Part shown: in pieces, positions 34,658 to 43,477 of the stretch
Numbering within the stretch: the stretch's first letter is position 1
Layout: the number at the start of each line of letters is the position of its first letter
NCBI GenBank assembly: GCA_018433245.1
Contig: JAHDRN010000001.1
Location: 62,001 to 126,000 of the forward strand
Source of the DNA: Candidatus Proruminimicrobium quisquiliarum
GTDB lineage: Bacteria; Elusimicrobiota; Endomicrobiia; Endomicrobiales; Endomicrobiaceae
DNA length: 64,000 nucleotides
Reading direction: 5' to 3'
Translations under genes and position numbers: made by a program
The notes under the pieces: model-generated
The model's input: only the letters and a program-made list of their open reading frames with translations
The model's database searches: none
What the model was told of the DNA's origin: nothing

Positions 34658-37222
34658 ATGAAAAAAATCAGAAATATTTGGTTTTACTTGTTTTTAATGT
34701 TTGTTCTAATTTATTCTTCGGAAATTTCTTTTGCCGTAATTGCAAATCCTAAAGCGGTTGAAGTTTCGCAGCCGGACGGTTCAAAAATTAAAATATGCTT
34801 AAAAGGCGACGAATTTTATAGCTGGAATGAAGACAGTTCCGGTTATACGATTTTAAAGGATAATAAAAGTAAATACTGGGTTTACGCCCAAAAAGATACA
34901 GACGGAAGTTTAAAACCTTCCGCTAAGATCGTAGGTAAAAATTTCCCGGTTTCTATTCAAAAATCTTTAAAAGATGAAACTAAATTGCAAAAAGCAAGAC
35001 AAAAAAAATCAGCTTACAAAACAAAATCCCAACAACAGACATATTCGTCCGTTACTTCAAATTATTCGAAGGCTCCATATATAACAGAACAATTAACTAA
35101 AACGAATTTGGTTATTTTAGTTCAGTTTAATGATGTGAAGTTTACTTCAAGTATTCCTTTCAAAAATTCAAGCGACAGTGAAATTATAAGTGCTTATAAT
35201 AATCTTTTTAATCAAAACGGCTATTCTCTTGACGGAGCAAAAGGTTCGGTATTTGATTTTTTTAAAGAAGCTTCATACGCAAAAATAAATATGAATTCCG
35301 TTATTACGCAGATAATTACGCTTGATAACGATTATGAATATTACTACCAAAACGGAATGGAACATATACAGGATATGGTAACCGAAGCTTTGACAAAACT
35401 AAACAATTCGGGTTTTAATTTTAAAGAAATATGGCCGACATCCGATACTCCGGATAATTTAACTATTATTCATGCCGGCGGAGGAGCAGAGTATGCCGGA
35501 AATGATGGTATATGGTCTCATATGGGATTTATTCCGGATACCGTTATAGACGGTATTACGTTTTCAAGATATCATACGGCGCCGGCAAGAAGAGGTTATG
35601 ACCTTCTCCCGGATACTCACGGAATAACCATAATAGGAGTAATTTGCCATGAATCCATGCATTTTTTCGGTGTTCCTGATTTATATGATTATACATATAC
35701 AAGCGCCGGAGTAGGTCCATTTTGTTTGATGGCGGGAGGAAGTTGGAATACTTGGCAGGGGCCTTCCGGGAATATGCCTGCACATCCGAGTGCATGGATA
35801 AAATATATTCTTGGCTGGATTAATCCTAAAACGCCTGTTACGGGTGTAAATAATATTGCAGCTTCAGGCACATCTCCCGAAGGTTTTTATATATTAAAAA
35901 GTCCTAATTTTAGCTCATATGAATATTTTTTGGTAGAAAACAGACAAGCACTGGGATTTGATTATGCTTTACCTGAATATAGTGCAAAAAGAGGTCTTTT
36001 AATTTACCACATTGATGAATCACGCTTCGATTTTAATGATCCGATGAATCCGCAAAAAAATAATAATGACAGAACTCATTATTTAGTGGCATTAGAACAG
36101 GCAAGTGCCGGAACGTGGGATTGGACACAATATGCTTTGGCAAACGATGCAAGTTATCAGGGTTTATCATCAGATTATTTTAGAACTGATACGGTTTCCG
36201 CATTTAACGATACAAATACATCGTCTCCCGACAGCAGAAGTTATTATCTTGATAGTTTAGGAGAAAGAATTAATTCAGGGATACAGTTATCCGGAATTTC
36301 AAATAGTGCTAATAATATGTATTTTATTTTTGGACAATATTTGCCGGATTATGAAGCTTTTGTAGATGCGTTATCGGATGCCGGACTTAGTTTTGTCAAC
36401 AAAATTATGGGTTATTCACAGAATACGACAAGAATTTTATTGAAGGAAAAATTGGCAAGTGAATCTGAAAAAACAAGACTTAGTAAATATTTTTCGCCTA
36501 CAGTACAAGGCGCCGATGACGCCGGAACTATGGGAACTATATATTCTGAGTACCAAAGCGGCAGCGTATGCGGAATTCCGAATGGGTCAATGGGTATAGT
36601 TTCGGCTACAAATGCAAGATTGATAGTCAAACTAAATTATGCAATAGAAGAAACAAGCCAGGCATATAAAACTGTAGGCAATATAACCGATAAAAATAAT
36701 GACCCTCTCATACCGGATACTTCTGTAAGCGGAGTTTCCAACAAAAGATTTACCGGAACCACAGCAATTGCTGATGTCAATAACGCGCTTCAAAACTACG
36801 GTTATTTGATGCCTAATTTTACGAAAATGAAAGCAAACCAGTCTTATAATATAGAGCCTGTTTATGAAACTACGGACGTCACTTCAAGAAAAGATTTTAC
36901 ATATTTCCCGGGCAAACAATCCGTAATATTTACCGATTTGGCCCATGTAATTTACTATCCTAATCCGGTAAGAAATTCAAAATTGTCAATAATAAATTTA
37001 CCGTCCGACCAGCAAAATCTTAGCATTCAGTTTTTTACCGTTTCAGGACAATTGATAAGAATGTTTTCCATAGAGGATACAGTGCTTATGGGAAGCGGCA
37101 GCAGAATGTTTGAATGGGATTGTAAAAATAAATCGGGCAGCGAAGTGGCTCAAGGCGTTTATTTTATGATGATAAGAACTGATTCCGATAAACTTATTAA
37201 AAAGATAGCGGTAATAAGATAA
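34658..37222 (+). CDS. secreted M6-family metalloprotease with sorting-type C-terminal domain
   Basis: An 854-residue exported zinc protease. Residues 1-26 are a signal peptide; a prodomain-like region follows. The M6 (immune inhibitor A) motif is H331-E-S-M-H335-x2-G-x2-D341, continuing VPDLYDYTYTSAGVGPFCLM and MAGGSWNTWQGPSG, which contains the conserved zinc-site and structural residues. The C-terminal 90 residues begin VIYYPNPVRNSKLSI and end GVYFMMIRTDSDKLIKKIAV, a type IX/FlgD-like sorting domain. It is likely exported with help from the PorV-like barrel encoded just upstream. The natural substrate is unknown. Confidence 0.9.
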   Translation: MKKIRNIWFYLFLMFVLIYSSEISFAVIANPKAVEVSQPDGSKIKICLKGDEFYSWNEDSSGYTILKDNKSKYWVYAQKDTDGSLKPSAKIVGKNFPVSIQKSLKDETKLQKARQKKSAYKTKSQQQTYSSVTSNYSKAPYITEQLTKTNLVILVQFNDVKFTSSIPFKNSSDSEIISAYNNLFNQNGYSLDGAKGSVFDFFKEASYAKINMNSVITQIITLDNDYEYYYQNGMEHIQDMVTEALTKLNNSGFNFKEIWPTSDTPDNLTIIHAGGGAEYAGNDGIWSHMGFIPDTVIDGITFSRYHTAPARRGYDLLPDTHGITIIGVICHESMHFFGVPDLYDYTYTSAGVGPFCLMAGGSWNTWQGPSGNMPAHPSAWIKYILGWINPKTPVTGVNNIAASGTSPEGFYILKSPNFSSYEYFLVENRQALGFDYALPEYSAKRGLLIYHIDESRFDFNDPMNPQKNNNDRTHYLVALEQASAGTWDWTQYALANDASYQGLSSDYFRTDTVSAFNDTNTSSPDSRSYYLDSLGERINSGIQLSGISNSANNMYFIFGQYLPDYEAFVDALSDAGLSFVNKIMGYSQNTTRILLKEKLASESEKTRLSKYFSPTVQGADDAGTMGTIYSEYQSGSVCGIPNGSMGIVSATNARLIVKLNYAIEETSQAYKTVGNITDKNNDPLIPDTSVSGVSNKRFTGTTAIADVNNALQNYGYLMPNFTKMKANQSYNIEPVYETTDVTSRKDFTYFPGKQSVIFTDLAHVIYYPNPVRNSKLSIINLPSDQQNLSIQFFTVSGQLIRMFSIEDTVLMGSGSRMFEWDCKNKSGSEVAQGVYFMMIRTDSDKLIKKIAVIR

Positions 37223-37226
37223 TAAT

Positions 37227-37724
37227 TTATAGTTTTTTTATAAAATCCGAAGACTCTGTTAAAGCTTTATTTAGCAGGGTCTTTATTTGTTTTTTATAAT
37301 TTGGATGAGTAAGAGAGGGTGCTATTTCTGCAAGAGGATAAAGTACAAAAAGCCTGTTTTTTATTTCTTTATGCGGGATAATAATATTTTTTTGACGTAT
37401 AATTTTATCGGAATAAAAGAGTATGTCTATGTCAATAATTCTGGGGCCCCATTTTATGTTTTTTATCCTTCCCAAATCCTCTTCAATTTTTTTTAAAATC
37501 ATCAACAGATCTTTTGGAGTAAAAGATGTTCTGAATTTAGCAGCCGAATTATAGAAGAATCTTTGTGACGGTCCCACAGGAGAAGTTTTATAATAGGAAG
37601 ATTTTTTTATTAGACGTATATTTTTCTGTTTTAATTTTTCAAAAGCTTTTTCTATGTTTTTTTTTCTATTACCGATATTGCTTCCGAAGGCCAGATAAAC
37701 ATTAACATATTTTATTTTTTTCAT
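37227..37724 (-). CDS. folK: 2-amino-4-hydroxy-6-hydroxymethyldihydropteridine pyrophosphokinase
   Basis: Activates the pterin in folate synthesis by ATP pyrophosphoryl transfer. The 165-residue protein has VYLAFGSNIGNRKKNIEKAF at the N-terminus and the signature WGPRIIDIDILFYSD (about residues 95-110). It is the last gene of the minus-strand lysine operon, with a terminator hairpin directly before its start codon and no Shine-Dalgarno, so its expression may depend on read-through. Its stop lies four bases from that of the convergent protease gene. Confidence 0.93.
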   Translation of the reverse strand: MKKIKYVNVYLAFGSNIGNRKKNIEKAFEKLKQKNIRLIKKSSYYKTSPVGPSQRFFYNSAAKFRTSFTPKDLLMILKKIEEDLGRIKNIKWGPRIIDIDILFYSDKIIRQKNIIIPHKEIKNRLFVLYPLAEIAPSLTHPNYKKQIKTLLNKALTESSDFIKKL

Positions 37725-37735
37725 TTTTTAAATAA

Positions 37736-37771
37736 AAATACGGCTTTAGAGTTTTTCATAAAGCCGTATTT
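37736..37771 (-). terminator. terminator between dapL and folK
   Basis: Read on the minus strand, AAATACGGCTTTA pairs with TAAAGCCGTATTT around a 10-base loop, then a T-rich tail. It ends the lysine operon. folK starts only about 12 bases beyond, so either some transcripts read through or folK has a promoter I cannot see. Confidence 0.85.
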
Positions 37772-37790
37772 CTTTAATTATATATATTTT

Positions 37791-38954
37791 TTACCATTTT
37801 AAATTTGCTATTCTTTCCAAAGCTTCTTTAATTCTTGGAACCGGAACCGTAAGGGCAAACCTCACGTATCCTTCTCCGGAAGAGCCCATGCCGTTTCCGG
37901 GAGTGCATACTATTGCGCATTCGTCAAGAAGTTTCCCGACAGTTTTTGCAGAAGTATATCCTTTTGGTATTTTAGCCCATACGTAAAACGTTGCCTTGGG
38001 TTTTGTTATCTGCCATCCGAGTTTTGTCAGGCCGTCGCATAATACGTCTCTTCTTTCTTTATACATTTTTCTCATTTCTTCAACGCATTCCTGTGAAGAA
38101 GTAAGAGCGCAGATTCCTGCTTCCTGAACTGCCTGAAAAGCGCCTGAATCATAGTTGTCTTTGACTTTTGCTACTCCTGCTACTATATCTTTATTGCCGC
38201 ATACCCAGCCGATTCTCCATCCTGTCATGTTGTAAGTTTTTGACAGGGAATGAAATTCCACTCCGACTTCTTTGGCTCCGGGTATTTCAAGAAAACTCAA
38301 AGGTTTTTCTTCGTAATACATTTCGGAATAAGCGTTGTCGTAGGCGACTATTATGTTGTTCTTTTTTGCAAATTCAACAAGTTTAACCAAAAAATCTCTC
38401 GGTGCAACGGCTGAAGTTGGGTTATTTGGATAATTTATAAATATTATTTTTGCTTTTTTAACTACCTCGTTAGGAATTGAATCCAAATCGGGCAAAAATT
38501 TATTTTTTTCAAGAAGAGGCATAAAATATGGTACGCCGTCGGTAAATATTGTGCCTGTATTATAAACAGGATAGCCCGGTTCAGGTATTAAAACGACATC
38601 GCCGGGATTTATAAAACCGAGATGAATGTGTCCGATGCCTTCTTTTGAACCTATCAAAGCGCAGACTTCGTTTTCTGCATTGATATCAACGTTAAATCTT
38701 GATTTATACCATTCAGACACGGCTTTTCTGAAAGAAATCATTCCCGCGCCGAAAGGATACTGGTGATTTGCGGATTTTTCAAGAGCTTTTTGTCCGGCTT
38801 TTATTATATGGTCAGGCGTAGGCATATCCGGATCGCCTACTCCTAAAGCGATTATATCGGCTCCCCTAGCGATAGCTTCCTTCTTTTTTCTGTCAATTTC
38901 AATAAAAAGATATGGGGGCAGTTTTTTTAATTTATCGTTGTACTTAATGTCCAT
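37791..38954 (-). CDS. dapL: LL-diaminopimelate aminotransferase
   Basis: Converts tetrahydrodipicolinate directly to LL-diaminopimelate, bypassing the succinylase/acetylase steps. The 387-residue class I/II aminotransferase shows ALGVGDPDMPTPDHII near the N-terminus, KIIFINYPNNPTSAVAP, a tyrosine in YDNAYSEMYYEEKPLSFLE, and the PLP lysine in SLSKTYNMTGWRIGWVCG. I choose the second ATG (38954): AGGAG lies six bases before it, whereas the first ATG (38960) abuts that site. With dapA, dapB, dapF and lysA in the same operon, it completes a five-step route to lysine. Confidence 0.93.
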   Translation of the reverse strand: MDIKYNDKLKKLPPYLFIEIDRKKKEAIARGADIIALGVGDPDMPTPDHIIKAGQKALEKSANHQYPFGAGMISFRKAVSEWYKSRFNVDINAENEVCALIGSKEGIGHIHLGFINPGDVVLIPEPGYPVYNTGTIFTDGVPYFMPLLEKNKFLPDLDSIPNEVVKKAKIIFINYPNNPTSAVAPRDFLVKLVEFAKKNNIIVAYDNAYSEMYYEEKPLSFLEIPGAKEVGVEFHSLSKTYNMTGWRIGWVCGNKDIVAGVAKVKDNYDSGAFQAVQEAGICALTSSQECVEEMRKMYKERRDVLCDGLTKLGWQITKPKATFYVWAKIPKGYTSAKTVGKLLDECAIVCTPGNGMGSSGEGYVRFALTVPVPRIKEALERIANLKW

Positions 38955-38975
38955 TAGCATCTCCTGTTGCTTTTG

Positions 38976-39752
38976 TTATTTTAGACCCAAAACGTCTCTC
39001 ATATCATAAAGACCGGGTTTCTGGTTTTCAAGCCATCTGCAGGCTTTGACAGCGCCTGATGCAAGATTTTCTCTTGAGTGGGCTCTGTGGGTAATTTCTA
39101 TTCTTTCGCCCAGACCTGCGAAGTAAACAGTATGATCTCCGACAATATCGCCGCATCTTACGGCGTGTATTCCTATTTCTTCTTTTGTTCTTTCAGGACT
39201 CAAACCGTGTCTGCCGTATACGGCTTGTTCTTTCAAATTTCTACCGAGTCCTTTTGCAACAGCTTCGGCAAGCCTTACGGCGGTTCCGGAAGGAGCGTCT
39301 TTTTTCTTATTGTGATGAAATTCAACGACTTCAACTTCATAATTCGGTATTTTTTTTGCAAGTTCTTCAACCAAATCTATAAGTATGTTGATGCCTACCG
39401 ACATATTAGGGGAAAAAACAACCGGTATTGTTTTTGAAGCTTTTTCAATTTCTTCTTTTTGTCCGTCGGAAAGACCTGTTGTTCCTATTACCATTTTTGC
39501 GTTTTTCTTTACGGCTGTTTTTAAAACGTTAACTGTGTTTGATGCTACGGTAAAATCAACCAAAATATCGCCGGGATTTACTATTTTGTCCAAATCGGAT
39601 ATTTTTGTTATGACGGGATTTCCGGTCCCTACGGCCGGGCTTGAATCAATTTCAACTGCGCCCGTTATTTTTATTTCAGGGTCTGCTTTTGCGATATTTA
39701 TTATTGAACGGCCCATTCTTCCGTCTGCGCCGCAAACTATTATATTAATCAT
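38976..39752 (-). CDS. dapB: 4-hydroxy-tetrahydrodipicolinate reductase
   Basis: Second step of the diaminopimelate pathway, NAD(P)H-dependent. The 258-residue protein has the nucleotide loop IVCGADGRMGRSI and the signature VEVVEFHHNKKKDAPSGTAV, whose HHNKKKDAPSGT motif carries the catalytic His and Lys. Preceded by AAAGGAG. It lies between dapA and dapL in the minus-strand operon. Confidence 0.96.
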   Translation of the reverse strand: MINIIVCGADGRMGRSIINIAKADPEIKITGAVEIDSSPAVGTGNPVITKISDLDKIVNPGDILVDFTVASNTVNVLKTAVKKNAKMVIGTTGLSDGQKEEIEKASKTIPVVFSPNMSVGINILIDLVEELAKKIPNYEVEVVEFHHNKKKDAPSGTAVRLAEAVAKGLGRNLKEQAVYGRHGLSPERTKEEIGIHAVRCGDIVGDHTVYFAGLGERIEITHRAHSRENLASGAVKACRWLENQKPGLYDMRDVLGLK

Positions 39753-39762
39753 AAAAACTCCT

Positions 39763-40638
39763 TTACTTTATAAGTCCGTAAGCTTTTAAAGCTTCAGCCA
39801 ACTTATCTCTGTTAGCCTTTTGCATATGGCACATAGGCAGCCTTAATTCATCCGAACAAAGGCCCATCATTCCCATTGCCGTTTTTACAGGAATAGGATT
39901 TGTTTCTATAAACATCATTTTTACAAGCTGAAATAATTTAAAGTGAAGTTTCTGCGCTTTGTCCAAATCGCCTTTAAGCATGGCGTTTACCATATCCGAA
40001 ACGTCTTTCGGCACGATGTTGGATAATACGGATATAACCCCTTTGCCGCCTATTGACATTAAAGGCAGAGTCAGAGAATCATCGCCGGAAAGCATGCATA
40101 AATCGGGCGACAAAAGCCTTATCTGCGACATTTGGTCCAAAGAACCCGAAGCTTCTTTTACGGAAACTATGTTTTTGCAATCGTCGTGAAGTTTTTTAAT
40201 AGTCGCAGGTTCTATGTTGACGGCCGTTCTTCCCTGAATGTTGTAAAGAATTACCGGAATTTTCAAAGATTCTGCTATTTCTTTAAAATGAAGATATAAA
40301 CCCTGCTGCGTGGGTTTGTTGTAATAAGGTGAAACGAGCAATACCGCGTCGCATCCTACTTCTTCGGCGTGTTTTGACAGTCTTATTGCTTCGGCAGTTG
40401 AATTTGACCCCGTTCCTGCAATTACTTTAATTCTTTTTTTTGCATATTTTACCGCCGCTTCAATCACTTCATCGTGTTCCTGATGTGATAAAGTCGCCGA
40501 TTCGCCTGTAGTGCCGCAAGGGACAACTCCCGTAATTCCGCCTGCAATCTGCATTTCTATTAATTTTTCAAAAGCATCAAAATCAACGCTGTTATTTTTG
40601 AATGGTGTTACTAATGCCGTATACGACCCTGAAAACAT
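39763..40638 (-). CDS. dapA: 4-hydroxy-tetrahydrodipicolinate synthase
   Basis: Condenses pyruvate with aspartate-semialdehyde, first committed step of lysine/DAP synthesis. The 291-residue TIM barrel has VPCGTTGESATLSHQEHDEV, the YYNKPTQQGLYLHF segment with the active-site tyrosine, and the Schiff-base lysine in NIVSVKEASGSLDQM. An AAGGAG site precedes the ATG. Typical length and order. Confidence 0.97.
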   Translation of the reverse strand: MFSGSYTALVTPFKNNSVDFDAFEKLIEMQIAGGITGVVPCGTTGESATLSHQEHDEVIEAAVKYAKKRIKVIAGTGSNSTAEAIRLSKHAEEVGCDAVLLVSPYYNKPTQQGLYLHFKEIAESLKIPVILYNIQGRTAVNIEPATIKKLHDDCKNIVSVKEASGSLDQMSQIRLLSPDLCMLSGDDSLTLPLMSIGGKGVISVLSNIVPKDVSDMVNAMLKGDLDKAQKLHFKLFQLVKMMFIETNPIPVKTAMGMMGLCSDELRLPMCHMQKANRDKLAEALKAYGLIK

Positions 40639-40661
40639 AAAATCTCCTTAAACATTTTTAA

Positions 40662-41477
40662 TTAAACGACGACAGTTCCCTTAAAGGCTACTATTGCCGG
40701 ACCTTCTAAAAATACGTTTGAAATTTTTGAGTTTTCAAACGAACAATTTACCGAAAGTTTATCTTTGCCTCTTGTGATAATTTTTACCGGAACTTTAACT
40801 TTATTTTTTATTGCCGCAATTATGGAAGAAGCTGTTACTCCGGTTCCGCAGGCAAGAGTTTCATCCTCTACGCCTCTTTCATAAGTTCTGACCAAAATCG
40901 TATTATTCTGTGCAACCTGTACAAAATTTACGTTTGTGCCTGCCGGCGCGAATTTTTCATGATGTCTTATGAGCCTGCCGTATTTAAAAACATTAATTTT
41001 TTCAATATCATCAACAAATATTACCGCGTGAGGAACGCCTGTGTTCAGAGAAGATATTTCAAAATTTTTATCTTCAATTTGTAATTTTATATCAAGTTGT
41101 AAATCTTTCGGATCATACAGCGCCAAATTAACGACAGTTTCGGATTTTATGTCTGCCGTTATCAATCCGGCGTCAGTTTCAAACTTCATATTTTGTTTAA
41201 CTATGCCGAGCTCATATGCAAATCTCGCTATGGATCTGCCTCCGTTGCCGCACATGCTCGCATGCGATCCGTCCGAATTATAATACCTCATTCTGAAATC
41301 GGCTTTTTCGCTTTTTTCAAGCAAAATTAAACCGTCTGCCCCGATTGCATATTTTCTGTCGCAGAGTTTTAAAGCCACAGCGGATTGTTCCGATTCCCGT
41401 ATTATATTATTTCTGTTATCTATCAGAACAAAATCATTGCCGGCTGCCGTTAGTTTATAAAAATTAATGTTTTTCAT
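40662..41477 (-). CDS. dapF: diaminopimelate epimerase
   Basis: Interconverts LL- and meso-diaminopimelate. The 271-residue protein carries the two catalytic cysteines in HASMCGNGGRSIARFA and DETLACGTGVTASSI, and the N-terminal FYKLTAAGNDFVLIDN. It overlaps lysA by four bases, so the two are translationally coupled. meso-DAP is also needed for peptidoglycan. Confidence 0.97.
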   Translation of the reverse strand: MKNINFYKLTAAGNDFVLIDNRNNIIRESEQSAVALKLCDRKYAIGADGLILLEKSEKADFRMRYYNSDGSHASMCGNGGRSIARFAYELGIVKQNMKFETDAGLITADIKSETVVNLALYDPKDLQLDIKLQIEDKNFEISSLNTGVPHAVIFVDDIEKINVFKYGRLIRHHEKFAPAGTNVNFVQVAQNNTILVRTYERGVEDETLACGTGVTASSIIAAIKNKVKVPVKIITRGKDKLSVNCSFENSKISNVFLEGPAIVAFKGTVVV

Positions 41478-42727
41478 GAAATTTTTTCCAGATTTTCTTC
41501 CAGCCTCAATAAATCTTCAAAAGTATCTCTTCTTCTTATATGTATAATTTTTTTACCGTCAATTATGACTCCTCTGGCTCTTTTTCTTGAATTATATTGT
41601 GACGACATTGACGAACCGTAAGCGCCTATGCATTCAACGGCAATCAAATCTCCCTGTTCCAAAAGAGGAAATTTTCTGTCTTTTGCCATGAAATCGCCGC
41701 TTTCGCATACCGGCCCGACGATATCCATTATTATTTGTTTTTTAAAAGTTTTTTTAACCGGTATTATATTATGATAAGCGTCATACAAAGTAGGTCTTAT
41801 TAAGTCGTTCATCGCAATATCAACTATCAGGAAATTTTTGTTCCCGGATTTTTTTCTGTAGAGAACTCTGCCGATCATAACGCCTGTATCTCCGATTATG
41901 GATCTGCCCGGTTCAACTATTAAAGTTTTATTTTTGTATTTGCCGAAAACCGACATTACGGCTTTCTTTAATTCTGCCGGTTTAGGAGGTTTTTGTGAAT
42001 TTTCATATTTTATTCCCAAACCGCCTCCGATATCTATATATTTCAATATAATGTTTTCTTTTTCAAGCCTGTCTATAAGTTTTGCAATTTTTACAGCCGC
42101 CAGCCTGTAAGGTTCAACTTTTAAAATTTGTGAGCCTATATGCGTGTCAATGCCTACGATTTCAATATTGCTCATTTTTGACGCAGCTGTATACATATCA
42201 AGCGCGTCTTCATATTTTATTCCGAATTTTGTTCCGTGTTTTCCTGTTGCGATATATTTATGAGTATCTGGATCAACATTCGGGTTAATTCTGAAAGAAA
42301 TTCTTGCGGTTTTATTTATTTTTTTTGCAATTTTATTTATTTCGCAAAGTTCCTCATATGATTCTATATTAAACATTAGAATATTGCTTTCAATAGCATA
42401 AGTTATTTCTTCGGCGGTTTTTCCTACGCCGGAATAAACTATCTTTTGCGGGTCAATACCGGCTCTTAAGGCTTTAAATAATTCGCCGCCCGAGACTATA
42501 TCGGCTCCCGCGCCGAGTTCGGAAAGTATTTTTAATAACGTCTGATTTGAATTTGCTTTAACCGCATAGCAAACTATATCATTTTTGAATGCTTTCTTAT
42601 AATTATTAAAATTATTTAATATTAATTTTTTTGAATATACATATGTAGGCGTCCCGCACAATTTGGCAAGTTGCGCAGCGGACAAACCTTCTATGTATAA
42701 TTCGTTTTTTATGTATTTTATAGACAT
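41474..42727 (-). CDS. lysA: diaminopimelate decarboxylase
   Basis: Decarboxylates meso-DAP to L-lysine; PLP enzyme. The 417-residue protein has the PLP lysine in VCYAVKANSNQTLLKIL, the glycine-rich YIDIGGGLGIKYEN, EPGRSIIGDTGVMIG, and the CESGDF motif with the active-site cysteine. First gene of the operon, with GGAGG six bases before ATG and a matching promoter upstream. Confidence 0.96.
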   Translation of the reverse strand: MSIKYIKNELYIEGLSAAQLAKLCGTPTYVYSKKLILNNFNNYKKAFKNDIVCYAVKANSNQTLLKILSELGAGADIVSGGELFKALRAGIDPQKIVYSGVGKTAEEITYAIESNILMFNIESYEELCEINKIAKKINKTARISFRINPNVDPDTHKYIATGKHGTKFGIKYEDALDMYTAASKMSNIEIVGIDTHIGSQILKVEPYRLAAVKIAKLIDRLEKENIILKYIDIGGGLGIKYENSQKPPKPAELKKAVMSVFGKYKNKTLIVEPGRSIIGDTGVMIGRVLYRKKSGNKNFLIVDIAMNDLIRPTLYDAYHNIIPVKKTFKKQIIMDIVGPVCESGDFMAKDRKFPLLEQGDLIAVECIGAYGSSMSSQYNSRKRARGVIIDGKKIIHIRRRDTFEDLLRLEENLEKIS

Positions 42728-42752
42728 TTATTCCTCCGAAACTAATCCCGAA

Positions 42753-42782
42753 ATAATATCAAATATGCCATAATAGTGTCAA
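42753..42782 (-). promoter_or_regulatory. promoter of the lysA-dapFABL operon
   Basis: On the minus strand TTGACA (42777-42782), an 18-base spacer and TATTAT (42753-42758). Predicted start near 42746, about 20 bases before lysA, with GGAGG in between. It accounts for the whole lysine operon; no riboswitch is present in the short leader. Confidence 0.82.
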
Positions 42783-42785
42783 TGA

Positions 42786-42828
42786 ATTAAAAATGCCCGC
42801 CGCATTATGATGGTGCAGGCAGGCATTT
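42786..42828 (-). terminator. terminator of the Spy-like gene
   Basis: Minus-strand hairpin pairing AAATGCCTGCC with GGCGGGCATTT (one mismatch, plus CAT/ATG inside the loop), followed by a T-rich tail. It lies between the Spy-like gene and the lysA promoter. Confidence 0.75.
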
Positions 42829-42851
42829 CTATAAAATGTTAATTTACAGGC

Positions 42852-43370
42852 TTATTCTTCCATCGGAGGCGGAGGCGGCATATCGTCTTTCATCTTTTTC
42901 ATTTTTTTCATTTCCATTTTTGGTTTTTTTGCCTCAAGTTTTTTAAATTGTTCAAGAGTAAGAATTTTTCTCATTTCTATGGCAACGTTTGCTCTTTCTA
43001 CCGCCATTGAGCCGGAAAGTTCTTTTATATCATTTTTTAACCCGTCAAGCGCGTCTGCGTCATAATTGTCTTTTAACAGTTCGGTCTTTATTGCGTCTCT
43101 TTTTTCTTTCATTTGTGTTCTTAATACGCTGATTTTTTCTTCGTGATTTTTTCTTAATGATTCAAGTTTTGTTTTTTGTTCAGGGGTTACTTTTAACTCT
43201 TCCATCATTTTGGCTTCCATTTTATCTCTTTTTGCCTGCATTTTTGAGAATTGTCCTTTTTCTCCTTTATTCATGCAGTCGGGACTCATACACTCGCCGG
43301 CAAGTCCATTTGAAACATAAAACGGCAAAATAAACAGTAATCCTAAAAAAATTTTACTTACGTTTTTCAT
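42852..43370 (-). CDS. Spy/CpxP-like periplasmic protein with Met/Pro-rich tail
   Basis: A 172-residue exported protein starting at ATG 43370, which has GGAGAGGT upstream; the longer ORF start is less well supported. Signal peptide about residues 1-25 (MKNVSKIFLGLLFILPFYVS). The mature protein is long amphipathic helices with the Spy LTxxQ-like motifs VTPEQKTKLESLRK and LTLEQFKKLE. The C-terminus (KMKKMKDDMPPPPPMEE) is methionine-, lysine- and proline-rich, perhaps metal binding. Spy-type proteins are periplasmic chaperones or metal-stress sensors. Alone on the minus strand with its own terminator. Confidence 0.8.
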   Translation of the reverse strand: MKNVSKIFLGLLFILPFYVSNGLAGECMSPDCMNKGEKGQFSKMQAKRDKMEAKMMEELKVTPEQKTKLESLRKNHEEKISVLRTQMKEKRDAIKTELLKDNYDADALDGLKNDIKELSGSMAVERANVAIEMRKILTLEQFKKLEAKKPKMEMKKMKKMKDDMPPPPPMEE

Positions 43371-43426
43371 AAGACCTCTCCTTTTTTTTGAAATATGTTT
43401 ATTAGACAAATGCGGAATATAAAATG

Positions 43427-43455
43427 TTACAACATTGTGCTTAATTTTGTATAAT
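43427..43455 (+). promoter_or_regulatory. promoter of htpX
   Basis: Perfect TATAAT (43450-43455) with a poor -35 (TTACAA, 43427-43432) at 17 bases. Predicted start near 43462, leaving a short leader with GGAAGGA before htpX. Confidence 0.55.
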
Positions 43456-43477
43456 ACTAAAAATTGGAAGGACGGTA

